A DNA stretch of 64,000 bases, from contig UBTF01000012.1 in NCBI GenBank assembly GCA_900468285.1, positions 372,001-436,000 of the forward strand, given 5' to 3'. The stretch's first letter is position 1. Each line of letters starts with the position of its first letter. The position numbers and the translations under genes are program-made. The notes under the pieces are model-generated. The model was not told the DNA's origin. It made no database searches and worked only from the letters and a program-made list of their open reading frames with translations. Below are positions 35,584 to 42,818 of the stretch, piece after piece. Source of the stretch: Hyphomicrobiales bacterium. GTDB taxonomy: Bacteria > Pseudomonadota > Alphaproteobacteria > Rhizobiales > Rhizobiaceae.

Positions 35584-36855
35584 TCAGCTTGCGGCGAATT
35601 TCACCAGCTTTATCGCCTCGAAATTCTGCACGCCGCCACCCACGCGCTTGGTGGTGTAGAACAGCACATAGGGCTTGGCGGAATAGGGGTCGCGCAGAAT
35701 GCGGATGCCGGTGCGGTCCACGACGAGATATCCGGCACGGAAATCACCGAAGGCAATGGCCATGCTGTTGGCCGCCACATCCGGCATATCCTCGGCTTCG
35801 GCCACCGGAAAGCCCATCAGCGCCGCAGCCTGACCGGCAGAGGCTGGCGGCTGCCAGATGTAATTGCCGGTCGTGTCCTTGAAGCGGCGCAAGCTCGCCT
35901 GGGTTTTGCGGTTCATCAGGAACCTGCCATTCTGGCGATGCCCGGCTTTCAGCGAATAGATCGTGTCGATCAGAACATCCAGCGGCCCGGTGGAGGCGAA
36001 GGCTCCCGCCGCACCGGTTGCGAGATAGCCGATCTTGCCCCAGGCATAGGAGGCATTGGCAACCGTTTCATAGGCCAGTACGCCCTTGGGCTTGTTCACG
36101 CCATCGCCGGAAATGAAGGCGGTTCCCTCCTGCTCGGCAAAGGCCACGTCCACTTCGGCGGCAATCCATGCCTCGATATCGACGGCGGAATCGTCCAGCA
36201 GGCCCTGCGTGGCCGCCGGCATGGCGTAAAGCTCCATGGTCGGGAAGGACATTTCCGCAAGCTGCGGCGTGTTGGTCTGCGGGCGCGCCGCGGTCTCGGC
36301 CACCCATCCGGTGGAAAGACCCGCCAGCGCAAAGGGCTTTTTCAGCACCGCGCCAGAAACCTGCCGCACGGTCGCCAGCGCACGCATTGGCGAAACCACC
36401 GCCATGCGCTTGCCAATCTCGCTGTCCGTCTCCGTCGGCAGCAGAAATCCGCCATCGGCACCCGCGCTCCCGGCAAAGGCCTTGGCCTCCAGCTCGCGCA
36501 ACGCGCCCTCGTCACCGCGCCTGATATAGGCTTCGAAGGCCGTCTTGTGTTCATCCGCCTGCGCCGATGTCGCGCCGCGCCTGCCCAGCGCCGGACGCGC
36601 CTTTTTCAGCGAAAGCTCGTCCATCGCCTGCTTGTTTTCATCCAGCGCCTTGTCGATGCGGTCGAGCTTTTCGCGGGTCAGCACGTCGCTGGTCATCTTG
36701 CGCTCGATGTCGCCAAGCCGCTGGTCATTGGTTTCGCGGAAGGCCTCGAAGGCCTCCATGAAATCATCGAAAGCCGCTGTCATCGTTTCTGGCACGGCCT
36801 TGATCTGCGGTGCCACGGCCTGCAGGTTTGCATGGGCCAATGTCTGTTCTGTCAT
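35584..36855 (-). CDS. Major capsid protein, HK97 fold (RcGTA gp5-like)
   Basis: The 423-residue protein has an N-terminal coiled-coil scaffold part (about 1-110) and the HK97 shell domain ('TDSEIGKRMAVVSPMRALAT', 'GWVAETAARPQTNTPQLAEM', 'GDFRAGYLVVDRTGIRILRD'). The scaffold part is probably removed by the protease encoded just upstream. Full length; GGA before the ATG. Confidence 0.94.
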   Translation of the reverse strand: MTEQTLAHANLQAVAPQIKAVPETMTAAFDDFMEAFEAFRETNDQRLGDIERKMTSDVLTREKLDRIDKALDENKQAMDELSLKKARPALGRRGATSAQADEHKTAFEAYIRRGDEGALRELEAKAFAGSAGADGGFLLPTETDSEIGKRMAVVSPMRALATVRQVSGAVLKKPFALAGLSTGWVAETAARPQTNTPQLAEMSFPTMELYAMPAATQGLLDDSAVDIEAWIAAEVDVAFAEQEGTAFISGDGVNKPKGVLAYETVANASYAWGKIGYLATGAAGAFASTGPLDVLIDTIYSLKAGHRQNGRFLMNRKTQASLRRFKDTTGNYIWQPPASAGQAAALMGFPVAEAEDMPDVAANSMAIAFGDFRAGYLVVDRTGIRILRDPYSAKPYVLFYTTKRVGGGVQNFEAIKLVKFAAS

Positions 36856-36901
36856 GGAGTATTCCTCTGTTGTGATGGATGGTGGAAAGGGGCGCGGCGG
36901 C

Positions 36902-37474
36902 TCAACGCCGGAAACTGCTGTCGGCTAGGCTCTTGGCCGCTCGGCGCATCGTGCGCACAAGCTCGGTCTCCCGGTCGCGGAAGAACCGCGCCTGCTTGAC
37001 GTTGGAAACCCGCGCGGATGGCAGCATGGGAAAGGTCACGACGGAAATTTCCCAGAGATCGGCTTCCAGAATGCGGCGAATGCCACCACGCGCGGCCTTG
37101 CCCGCACGCACGGTCTGGAAGCCGATGGAAAGACCGTCCAGCGCGCCTGTTTTCATCAGCGAGTGAACTTCCCTGGCTCTGGCAACCTCAGGCGCCAGCA
37201 CGCCCTCGACGAACAGGCCGCGCTCGTCTTCGCGAATGGTGCGCCATGCCCCGATCGGCTGGGCGGGGTCGTGCTGGTAAAGCATCCGGATGCCGGACGC
37301 GCCGCGCTCTTCAAGCGAGCGGCGGAATGCGCCGGGCTCGATCACGTCGCGGCCCAGATCCACCTCGCCGAAGACGCTGGCGTAACCTGAAAACACCCCG
37401 TCACCGGCGATGCCGCGCAGCTCCAGGCTGGCAAATTTGCGCGTGGCGGGGCGTGGCCCGCGATAAGCGTGCAT
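36902..37474 (-). CDS. Prohead protease (RcGTA gp4-like, HK97 family)
   Basis: The 190-residue protein has the serine-protease signature of HK97-type prohead proteases, with His in 'MLYQHDPAQPIG' and Ser in 'GALDGLSIGFQT', then 'EADLWEISVVTFPMLPSA'. It matures the capsid. AGGAG lies before the ATG. The gene stands just before the capsid gene as usual. Confidence 0.92.
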   Translation of the reverse strand: MHAYRGPRPATRKFASLELRGIAGDGVFSGYASVFGEVDLGRDVIEPGAFRRSLEERGASGIRMLYQHDPAQPIGAWRTIREDERGLFVEGVLAPEVARAREVHSLMKTGALDGLSIGFQTVRAGKAARGGIRRILEADLWEISVVTFPMLPSARVSNVKQARFFRDRETELVRTMRRAAKSLADSSFRR

Positions 37475-37517
37475 GAAAATCTCCTGCGATGTTTATGAGA
37501 ATGTGCGGCGGCTCAGC

Positions 37518-37838
37518 TCAGGGCTTGGGGCGGCCCGCGTAACGCTCGGCCACGCGCGCCATCACGCCAAGCCCCCACCAGGCGCAAAGGCTGGCGGCAG
37601 CGGATCCGGTCAGCATGATATCCTGCCCCGAAAGACCCTCGGTAATCTCCAGCCGCTTGATGATCCACAGGCCCACAGGCCCGCCGAAGATCATGCCGCA
37701 GGCCAGCCCGGTCAGAAACCGGCTGGCCGCTTCGCGGTGGGTTTGCGGCAGCAGATAGATCAGCGAAACCCCGGCACCCGCCACCGCGCCGGTAAAGCGC
37801 GCAGCCAAAATGCCGCCTTCATTGGCAAATTCAGACAT
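37518..37838 (-). CDS. Small membrane protein, DUF6107-like
   Basis: The 106-residue product has three hydrophobic helices ('FTGAVAGAGVSLIYLLPQ', 'FLTGLACGMIFGGPVGLWII', 'IMLTGSAAASLCAWWGLGVM') and a basic tail. Genes of this type occur at this position, between portal and protease, in rhizobial and Brucella gene transfer agent clusters. Its function is not known; a role in particle release or in anchoring assembly at the membrane is possible but speculative. Confidence 0.7.
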   Translation of the reverse strand: MSEFANEGGILAARFTGAVAGAGVSLIYLLPQTHREAASRFLTGLACGMIFGGPVGLWIIKRLEITEGLSGQDIMLTGSAAASLCAWWGLGVMARVAERYAGRPKP

Positions 37839-37993
37839 GGGTAATCATTCCGGGTTAGAGTGAATATGGTTGTGCAGCGGGCGCGCCACACGCCAGCAGT
37901 CGTGCTGTGCGCTTTTCCTTGAATCTTCAGAATCGGTTGGGGCGAAATCCTCACAGATCGATTGCGCATCTTCACAAACTGATTCAACGCGCC

Positions 37994-39157
37994 CTAGTAA
38001 CCGACCGCCTCGCGCTTCTCGTCATCGCTGAGGAAAGCCGCAGCCCCTACCCGTGTCCAAAGCGCATCACGCTCGCCGGAAAGCCCGGCAATCTTGTCGA
38101 GGTCAGGCTCCAGCCGCAACGCGCCTTCAAACAGCGGTGAGAACCAGGCGGAGAAGCTTGCGGCGGTCCGGCCGATCAGCGGCAGCACCGTCAGCCGGTA
38201 GAAGGCCCGGTTGGCTTCCTGATAGTTGGCGAAGGTGTTGTCTCCGGGAATGCCCAGCAGCATCGGCGGCACGCCCAGCGCCAGCGCAATGTCGCGGGCC
38301 GCACCGTTCTTGGCTTCCATGAAGTCCATGTCCTTGGGTGAAAGACCCATGCTTTTCCAGTCCAGCCCGCCTTCCAGAAGCAGCGGGCGGCCTGCATTCA
38401 CCGCGCCCGCATAGCCATCCTCAAGCTCGCGCTTCAACCGCTCATACTGGTCGGCGGAGAGATTGCCGCCTTCCTTGGGCTGGTACACCAGCGCACCGGA
38501 AGGGCGGGCGGAATTGTCCAGCAGCCGCTTGTTCCAGATGCTGGCGGCATTGTGCAGATCAAGCGCTGCCCCCGCCGCCGAAAGCGGTGCAAATCCCTCA
38601 TGGTCGCTCAGCGGGTTGAACAGTTTCAGATGCAGCAGGCCCAGCCCGTCACGGTCGGCATCGATGCGCCGCACCGCCCGCCCCTCGGCCCGATAGTCGA
38701 AAGCCGCAGGCCAGCCATCGCCCCCTTCAACAATGCTGATGCGGTCTGGCCGCAGAAGGTGCAGCTCCCGTAATCTGTCATCGACTACAAGTGGCTCGAT
38801 GAATGCGCTGCCCGAGAGCATAAGGTGTCCGTAAAGCGCCTCCAGAAAATCCGGCCCGCTCATATGCCCATTGGGGCGGGAAAGCAGGCGCAACAGCGCG
38901 TGCTCGCCAATTTCCCTGTCGCCCTCATAGAGCAGCCAGCTGACGGAGGCCGCAGCTTCCGCAACCATGCGGACGGCACGGTGGGCAACGGGGTTGCGCA
39001 TGAAGCCCTCGCGGGCCAGTGCCGCATAGCTGCGCCCGGACCAATGGGCCCGGCCCATGTCGCCGGACAGCGCCAGAAAGCCGCCAGCCGCCTTTCTTTC
39101 GGGCACGGCATCACGCTCCGCCGGGCGCCGCCACGGCAGGGAAAGAGAAAATCTCAT
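37994..39157 (-). CDS. Portal protein (RcGTA gp3-like, HK97 family)
   Basis: The 387-residue protein has the portal clip and wing segments 'NPVAHRAVRMVAEAAASVSW', 'GSAFIEPLVVDDRLRELHLL', 'LPHLKLFNPLSDHEGFAPLS'-like 'LHLKLFNPLSDHEGF', and 'FMEAKNGAARDIALALGVPP' with the following 'LLGIPGDNTFANYQEANRAF'. It forms the ring through which DNA enters and leaves. The ATG at 39157 follows AAGGA. Confidence 0.93.
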   Translation of the reverse strand: MRFSLSLPWRRPAERDAVPERKAAGGFLALSGDMGRAHWSGRSYAALAREGFMRNPVAHRAVRMVAEAAASVSWLLYEGDREIGEHALLRLLSRPNGHMSGPDFLEALYGHLMLSGSAFIEPLVVDDRLRELHLLRPDRISIVEGGDGWPAAFDYRAEGRAVRRIDADRDGLGLLHLKLFNPLSDHEGFAPLSAAGAALDLHNAASIWNKRLLDNSARPSGALVYQPKEGGNLSADQYERLKRELEDGYAGAVNAGRPLLLEGGLDWKSMGLSPKDMDFMEAKNGAARDIALALGVPPMLLGIPGDNTFANYQEANRAFYRLTVLPLIGRTAASFSAWFSPLFEGALRLEPDLDKIAGLSGERDALWTRVGAAAFLSDDEKREAVGY

Positions 39158-39239
39158 GGAATGATCCTTCAACAAACGCCTTTAGCCCGTGCTGCGGCTG
39201 CAGACGGGTGACGGGTCGCTTCACATGGTCCTGTTTGTG

Positions 39240-39548
39240 TTACCGGATAGGCGTCTTGGTTGCTTTGTCGCTGTCGAAATCGGCGGCAACGCGCGTTTCC
39301 CGCAAGGGCTTGACCGTATTGGTGGACAGTTCATAGGCCGGGTCGGCCTTGTAAGCGGCAAGCGCCTCTTCGCTTTCAAACTCGCCATAGACGATGAAAT
39401 CGACCGAATTGCCCCACTGGTCCCGCTTCACATTCTCGCCAATCTCAAGCTTTTGCGCGTGAGAGATGGCCGTCAGCCCCGAAAGCCCCTTGCGCACCGC
39501 GTCGCGGTTGGCCTCTGGTACGGTAAAGAAAACGATATGGCGGATCAT
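39240..39548 (-). CDS. Dabb (stress-responsive alpha/beta barrel) domain protein
   Basis: The 102-residue product is a clear Dabb protein: 'MIRHIVFFTVPEANRDAVRK' at the start, a central 'LEIGENVKRDQWGNSVDFIV' strand and a C-terminal 'YGEFESEEALAAYKADPAYE' segment. Dabb proteins are small dimeric barrels found in plant stress proteins and bacterial enzymes. None is part of the RcGTA particle as far as I know. It lies between the endolysin and portal genes on the same strand. The ATG at 39548 is preferred over a TTG one codon upstream. Role unknown. Confidence 0.85.
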   Translation of the reverse strand: MIRHIVFFTVPEANRDAVRKGLSGLTAISHAQKLEIGENVKRDQWGNSVDFIVYGEFESEEALAAYKADPAYELSTNTVKPLRETRVAADFDSDKATKTPIR

Positions 39549-39641
39549 CAAAACACCTGTCTTGGGAACGCGTGAGCGTCAACCGCCTATCATCCCGCCG
39601 CCTCCGGTGCAATCCGCGCGGCTTGCGGTCGCGGCTTGCAA

Positions 39642-40250
39642 TCACGTCAATGCGGCGTGAAAAGCCCCGCCATATCCCGCCAGCAGTGCGGCGCGGTCAT
39701 TGCCGTTGATGATGGCCCTGGCACCTTCCCAGTCGGCGCGGCTGGCGTCGAAATATTGCGAAAGGCGCCGCCCGGTAAAACTTCCGCGCAGCATTCCCTC
39801 GATGAGAATGGCGGCGGAAACCTGCGGCTCCAGCGCCCGTTCCGGCTGTGCTACGAGGTCGACGCCGATGACATCGGACATGGTCTGGTAGTTGCGCTTG
39901 TGCGTCAGCTGCACCAGCCCCCGGCCAAGCCAGCTTTTGCCGTCTGCGTCACGCCGCCAATAGGGTGTCCGCACCTGCCCCAGCCTTCCGGTTGCAAAGG
40001 CACGGTCCAGAATGCGGATCGCCGCGTCGTCGCTGGCGGCCAGTGTTTCGCGCACCGGCTGCATTGTCTGCGCTGTCTCGTGAAAGGCCGTGGCGAGTAT
40101 ATAGGCTAGTTGCCTGAGGTCGCCGCCGGGGGCGCGGGCTTCGAATTCGTCGAGCACAAGCTCGGTCCCTTCCACTTGGCGTGCGCTCAACCTTTCGGGA
40201 AACGGGTTGTCGCGAATCTCCGCAAAAAAGCGTTGCCTGTCGATCACCAT
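39642..40250 (-). CDS. Endolysin, glycoside hydrolase family 19 type
   Basis: The 202-residue protein resembles GH19 chitinase-like lysozymes of phages: catalytic Glu in 'AYILATAFHETAQTMQPVRE', then 'PYWRRDADGKSWLGRGLVQL' and 'THKRNYQTMSDVIGVDLVAQ'. It should cut peptidoglycan to release particles. It has no signal peptide, so it needs a holin; a holin-like gene ends the cluster. The ATG at 40250 follows AAAGG with a 6-bp-stem hairpin just upstream. In RcGTA the endolysin is encoded elsewhere, so its place between terminase and portal is notable. Confidence 0.85.
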   Translation of the reverse strand: MVIDRQRFFAEIRDNPFPERLSARQVEGTELVLDEFEARAPGGDLRQLAYILATAFHETAQTMQPVRETLAASDDAAIRILDRAFATGRLGQVRTPYWRRDADGKSWLGRGLVQLTHKRNYQTMSDVIGVDLVAQPERALEPQVSAAILIEGMLRGSFTGRRLSQYFDASRADWEGARAIINGNDRAALLAGYGGAFHAALT

Positions 40251-40268
40251 TGTCACCTTTCCGAAATG

Positions 40269-40286
40269 ACGCTCCTAAATGAGCGT
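40269..40286 (-). promoter_or_regulatory. Hairpin in the leader of the endolysin gene
   Basis: ACGCTC and GAGCGT pair perfectly across a 6-nt loop, 19 bases before the endolysin ATG. On the other strand it is followed by TTT. It could affect translation of the endolysin or terminate + strand reading; a weak site either way. Confidence 0.35.
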
Positions 40287-40312
40287 TTTCCCCAGGGGTT
40301 CTTTGCAACCTA

Positions 40313-40341
40313 AATCGATTTGAAAAAATCCTAATCGATTT
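40313..40341. repeat. Two AATCGATT sites 20 bases apart between the endolysin and the embedded small gene
   Basis: AATCGATTT occurs at 40313-40321 and again at 40333-40341, each containing the 8-base palindrome AATCGATT. The centres are 20 bases apart, about two helical turns, so a dimeric protein could bind both on the same face. The sites lie in the divergent promoter region between the endolysin (-) and the small gene at 40457 (+). Binding is inference. Confidence 0.45.
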
Positions 40342-40386
40342 TAATTCGTGCGAACCGTTTTAAGAGAATATTTTACCTTGAATTAA

Positions 40387-40411
40387 GGAACTTTCGCCCG
40401 CTTACTCTGTT
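40387..40411 (+). promoter_or_regulatory. EcfG-type general stress promoter of the embedded small gene
   Basis: GGAAC followed after 16 bases by TGTT lies 46 bases before the ATG of the small gene. The EcfG sigma factor of alphaproteobacteria uses GGAAC and CGTT at this spacing; one base differs in the -10 part. Confidence 0.45.
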
Positions 40412-40456
40412 TCACACCGCGCAAAAGCTGCGCCAAACCCGCGAAGGAGGAATGCC

Positions 40457-40564
40457 ATGACAGCGACTATTCCGCAGACCACCTACGATCGTATCGAAAG
40501 CGAATGGCGGCAAATGCGTGAGATGGGCTCCCAGCAGAAGCCTGCCCAGTCTACGAAAAAGTAA
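40457..40564 (+). CDS. Small 35-residue protein encoded antisense inside the gene transfer agent cluster
   Basis: The start has a near-perfect ribosome binding site (GAAGGAGG, six bases before the ATG). The product is polar, with a helix-forming centre ('TTYDRIESEWRQMREMGSQQ') and a basic Lys-rich end. I do not recognise it. Reasons to take it as a real gene are the strong ribosome binding site, an EcfG-like promoter upstream and a rho-independent terminator 43 bases after the stop, all on the + strand while every neighbour is on the - strand. Function unknown. Confidence 0.65.
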   Translation: MTATIPQTTYDRIESEWRQMREMGSQQKPAQSTKK

Positions 40565-40606
40565 GGCAGTCGACATGCTGCCCGCAGCATGTCCGGACTG
40601 AACAAT

Positions 40607-40640
40607 CGCCCGTGACGCCACACAGCGTCCCGGGCGTTTT
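40607..40640 (+). terminator. Rho-independent terminator of the embedded small gene
   Basis: CGCCCG-T-GACGC pairs with GCGTC-C-CGGGCG (11 pairs, one mismatch) across a CACACA loop and is followed by TTTTCGTTT on the + strand. On the - strand no T-run follows, so it serves the + strand gene. Confidence 0.8.
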
Positions 40641-40666
40641 CGTTTCCAGCCCTTACATCCCCCGCA

Positions 40667-42049
40667 CTACATTCCCCGTACTCTTGGCTCGGCCATCGTC
40701 TCCATCGCCAGCGCCGTCAGCGCCCAGACAAGGGCATCCAGACGGTCGGGCGATTTTCGCGAAGACAACCCATCCGGGCCGAAGTCGGTCATCTGCTCCT
40801 CCAGTTTCTGAAACCTTCCCGCGTGCCGCACCCGGCCCTGCTCATAAAGCGCTGCCACCGGCTCGGCGCGGGTAAATTTGCCGCGGCTGGCCCGCACCAT
40901 TGATATCGGCAGGTTGGCGTCGATGCTTTTCAGCATGGCACTTACCATTTCGCCGCCCTGGTTGACTTCCGCCACCACCCGGTCCGCCTCGAAACGCCGG
41001 AAAGCAGCCACCACCGCCCGCGCCCAACCCGCAGGCGTGGCGCCCTCGGCGGAGCAATCCGCAAGAACCCAGAACGTCCCGTCAATGCCGACGCCCGCCA
41101 CCACGATCCCGCAGCACGAGCCCTCGCCGCTTCCGGCTGGCGGGTCCACCGCCACGACAATCCGCGCCAGTGCAGGCGGCGGCGCAGGGTCGAAGATGGC
41201 TTCGAGATCGGCCAGCTTCCACAGGGCGTCGTCCCGCTGGGCAATCATCTCGCCGTCCAGCTCCTGCCGCCCCAGCCGCGTTCCGCCATAGCGCTTCATC
41301 ATGGCGTCGATGAACCCCGGCGAGAGGTTTGAGGCATTGTCCGTGGTGCGCATCCGCACCGTCCGGCTGGCCGGGTCTTCCATCAGCGCCTTCAAGAGCG
41401 GTATAGGCCTTGGCGTCGTCGTCACCAACTGGCGCGGCTTGTCGCCCAAGCGCAGCCCGAATTGCAGCATGTCCCAGGTCTCCTGGGCATAGCGCCATTT
41501 TGCCAGCTCGTCAGACCAGGCAAAGTGAAACTGCGGGCCACGCAGGCTTTCCGGATCTTCAGAGGAGAAGATCTGCGCCATTGCACCGTTCGGCCAGATC
41601 AACCGGCGGCGCGATGGCTCGAATTCCGGTCGTCTGAACCGCGCCACGCGGCAGATGCCAGAGACGCCATCGATCATCACCTCGCGGGCATCTCCCAGCG
41701 TTTCCGCCACCAGCGCGATCCGCAGCTCGGAATGTTCGCCATGCGATGCGATGAGATGCACCCACTCGGACCCCGCCCTCGTCTTGCCGGAGCCGCGCCC
41801 GCCAATCAGCAGCCAGTTGCGCCAATCGCCCGGTGGCGGCTGCTGGGCCATGCTGCCAACGAACCGCCAGTCGCGGTTCAACCGCGCCACGAACTGCTTC
41901 CTGTGTCTTTCGGCCAGCGCTTCCGTCATGCCTTTTGCAATCTCTTGGGCGCGCAGCTCTGCGCCGTCGTTGCCGCAGCGGGCCAGCAATGCCCGTCCCG
42001 CCTCATTCTCCCCCGTCAGCTTGCGGCCCCTCCGGCGAAAGACCGGCAT
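40667..42049 (-). CDS. Terminase large subunit (RcGTA gp2-like)
   Basis: This protein of about 460 residues has a Walker A-type motif 'LLIGGRGSGKTRAGSEW', Walker B-like 'FHFAWSDELAKW', and a nuclease domain with acidic residues in 'IVVAVDPPAGSGEG', 'DRVVAEVNQGGEM' and 'SPDRLDALVWALTAL'. It packages DNA into the head. The start is uncertain: the frame is open to 42205 and overlaps the small terminase; I chose an ATG that gives a 47-bp overlap, while an ATG at 42088 has a better ribosome binding site (AGAGG). Confidence 0.88.
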   Translation of the reverse strand: MPVFRRRGRKLTGENEAGRALLARCGNDGAELRAQEIAKGMTEALAERHRKQFVARLNRDWRFVGSMAQQPPPGDWRNWLLIGGRGSGKTRAGSEWVHLIASHGEHSELRIALVAETLGDAREVMIDGVSGICRVARFRRPEFEPSRRRLIWPNGAMAQIFSSEDPESLRGPQFHFAWSDELAKWRYAQETWDMLQFGLRLGDKPRQLVTTTPRPIPLLKALMEDPASRTVRMRTTDNASNLSPGFIDAMMKRYGGTRLGRQELDGEMIAQRDDALWKLADLEAIFDPAPPPALARIVVAVDPPAGSGEGSCCGIVVAGVGIDGTFWVLADCSAEGATPAGWARAVVAAFRRFEADRVVAEVNQGGEMVSAMLKSIDANLPISMVRASRGKFTRAEPVAALYEQGRVRHAGRFQKLEEQMTDFGPDGLSSRKSPDRLDALVWALTALAMETMAEPRVRGM

Positions 42050-42539
42050 CGGCAAGTCTTGCCCGCACTTTCTGTTCGACGAGGTCATCGATCCGCCTCT
42101 GGAAGAAGGCCACAGCCTCTTCGTAGCTCTGGTTGTCCGCTTCGCTCTCGGCAGCCACCTCGCGGTCGCGGGCCAGTTGCCGTTGCAGCGTGTCGATCTT
42201 CTCAAGTGTGCGCACGATCAGCGACATGGCGTCGGTCGCGGCCTTCACATCGGCCCGCGCCGTCTTCCCCGCCCCATCGTCAATGGCCGCATCCAGCGCG
42301 CCATCCGCCCCTTCGCGCAACTCACGAAAGAAGCGGAACTGCTCGCGCATCTCCGCCGTCATCTCGTTCAGCAGCCGCCACAACCCGTCCGGCCCGTCAA
42401 TGGAGCCGGATGGCCGCATATCTGCTGGTCGCTCCTGCGGCACGGATTTCATCTCCAGCACCACCAGCCGCGCGTCATAGACACGGCTTTGCGGCCACTC
42501 GCCGTAAAGCGAGAGCGCGTCACTCGTCATCAATGTCAT
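42003..42539 (-). CDS. Probable terminase small subunit (RcGTA gp1-like)
   Basis: The 178-residue protein is the first gene of the cluster and matches the expected position, size and helical character of gp1: 'DGLWRLLNEMTAEMREQFRF' helix, then a long charged coiled coil ('LEKIDTLQRQLARDREVAAE', 'VAFFQRRIDDLVEQKVRARL'). In RcGTA gp1 is an atypical small terminase that assists packaging without sequence-specific DNA binding. The final bases overlap the large subunit gene. Identification is mainly by position and coiled-coil character. Confidence 0.72.
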   Translation of the reverse strand: MTLMTSDALSLYGEWPQSRVYDARLVVLEMKSVPQERPADMRPSGSIDGPDGLWRLLNEMTAEMREQFRFFRELREGADGALDAAIDDGAGKTARADVKAATDAMSLIVRTLEKIDTLQRQLARDREVAAESEADNQSYEEAVAFFQRRIDDLVEQKVRARLADAGLSPEGPQADGGE

Positions 42540-42818
42540 GGTTATCTTCCACCTAAGCGCAACGAAGCCCCAAATGCATTACGTCGCGTTCACATCCGGC
42601 AAAGGGTGAGGCCTGAAGACCATGGCCGAAGGGATCACAAGTCCCGAAGCCCCCGCTCCATCCGCACTTCTCCGACCGTACCTGAACACTATCCGAAGAC
42701 CGTCACGCCGTCAAGGATTAAATTCCTATGATAGGCTAAATTTATTCCGCGCACTTCTTCCACGCCTCTCTCGCGCATATTACACTGATCTCTTGAACAA
42801 CGGCGAAGGACAGAAATA
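42540..42818. other. Divergent promoter region at the head of the gene transfer agent cluster
   Basis: This stretch separates the small terminase gene (-) from the alpha/beta hydrolase gene (+) and should contain the main promoter of the cluster. The right part is AT-rich (about 42700-42760). I see no EcfG or CtrA full site in it and no clear operator. Confidence 0.4.

Noticed and set aside
26404-42539. Ordinary temperate prophage
   Set aside because: No integrase, repressor, replication or attachment site; gene order and short tape measure are those of a gene transfer agent.
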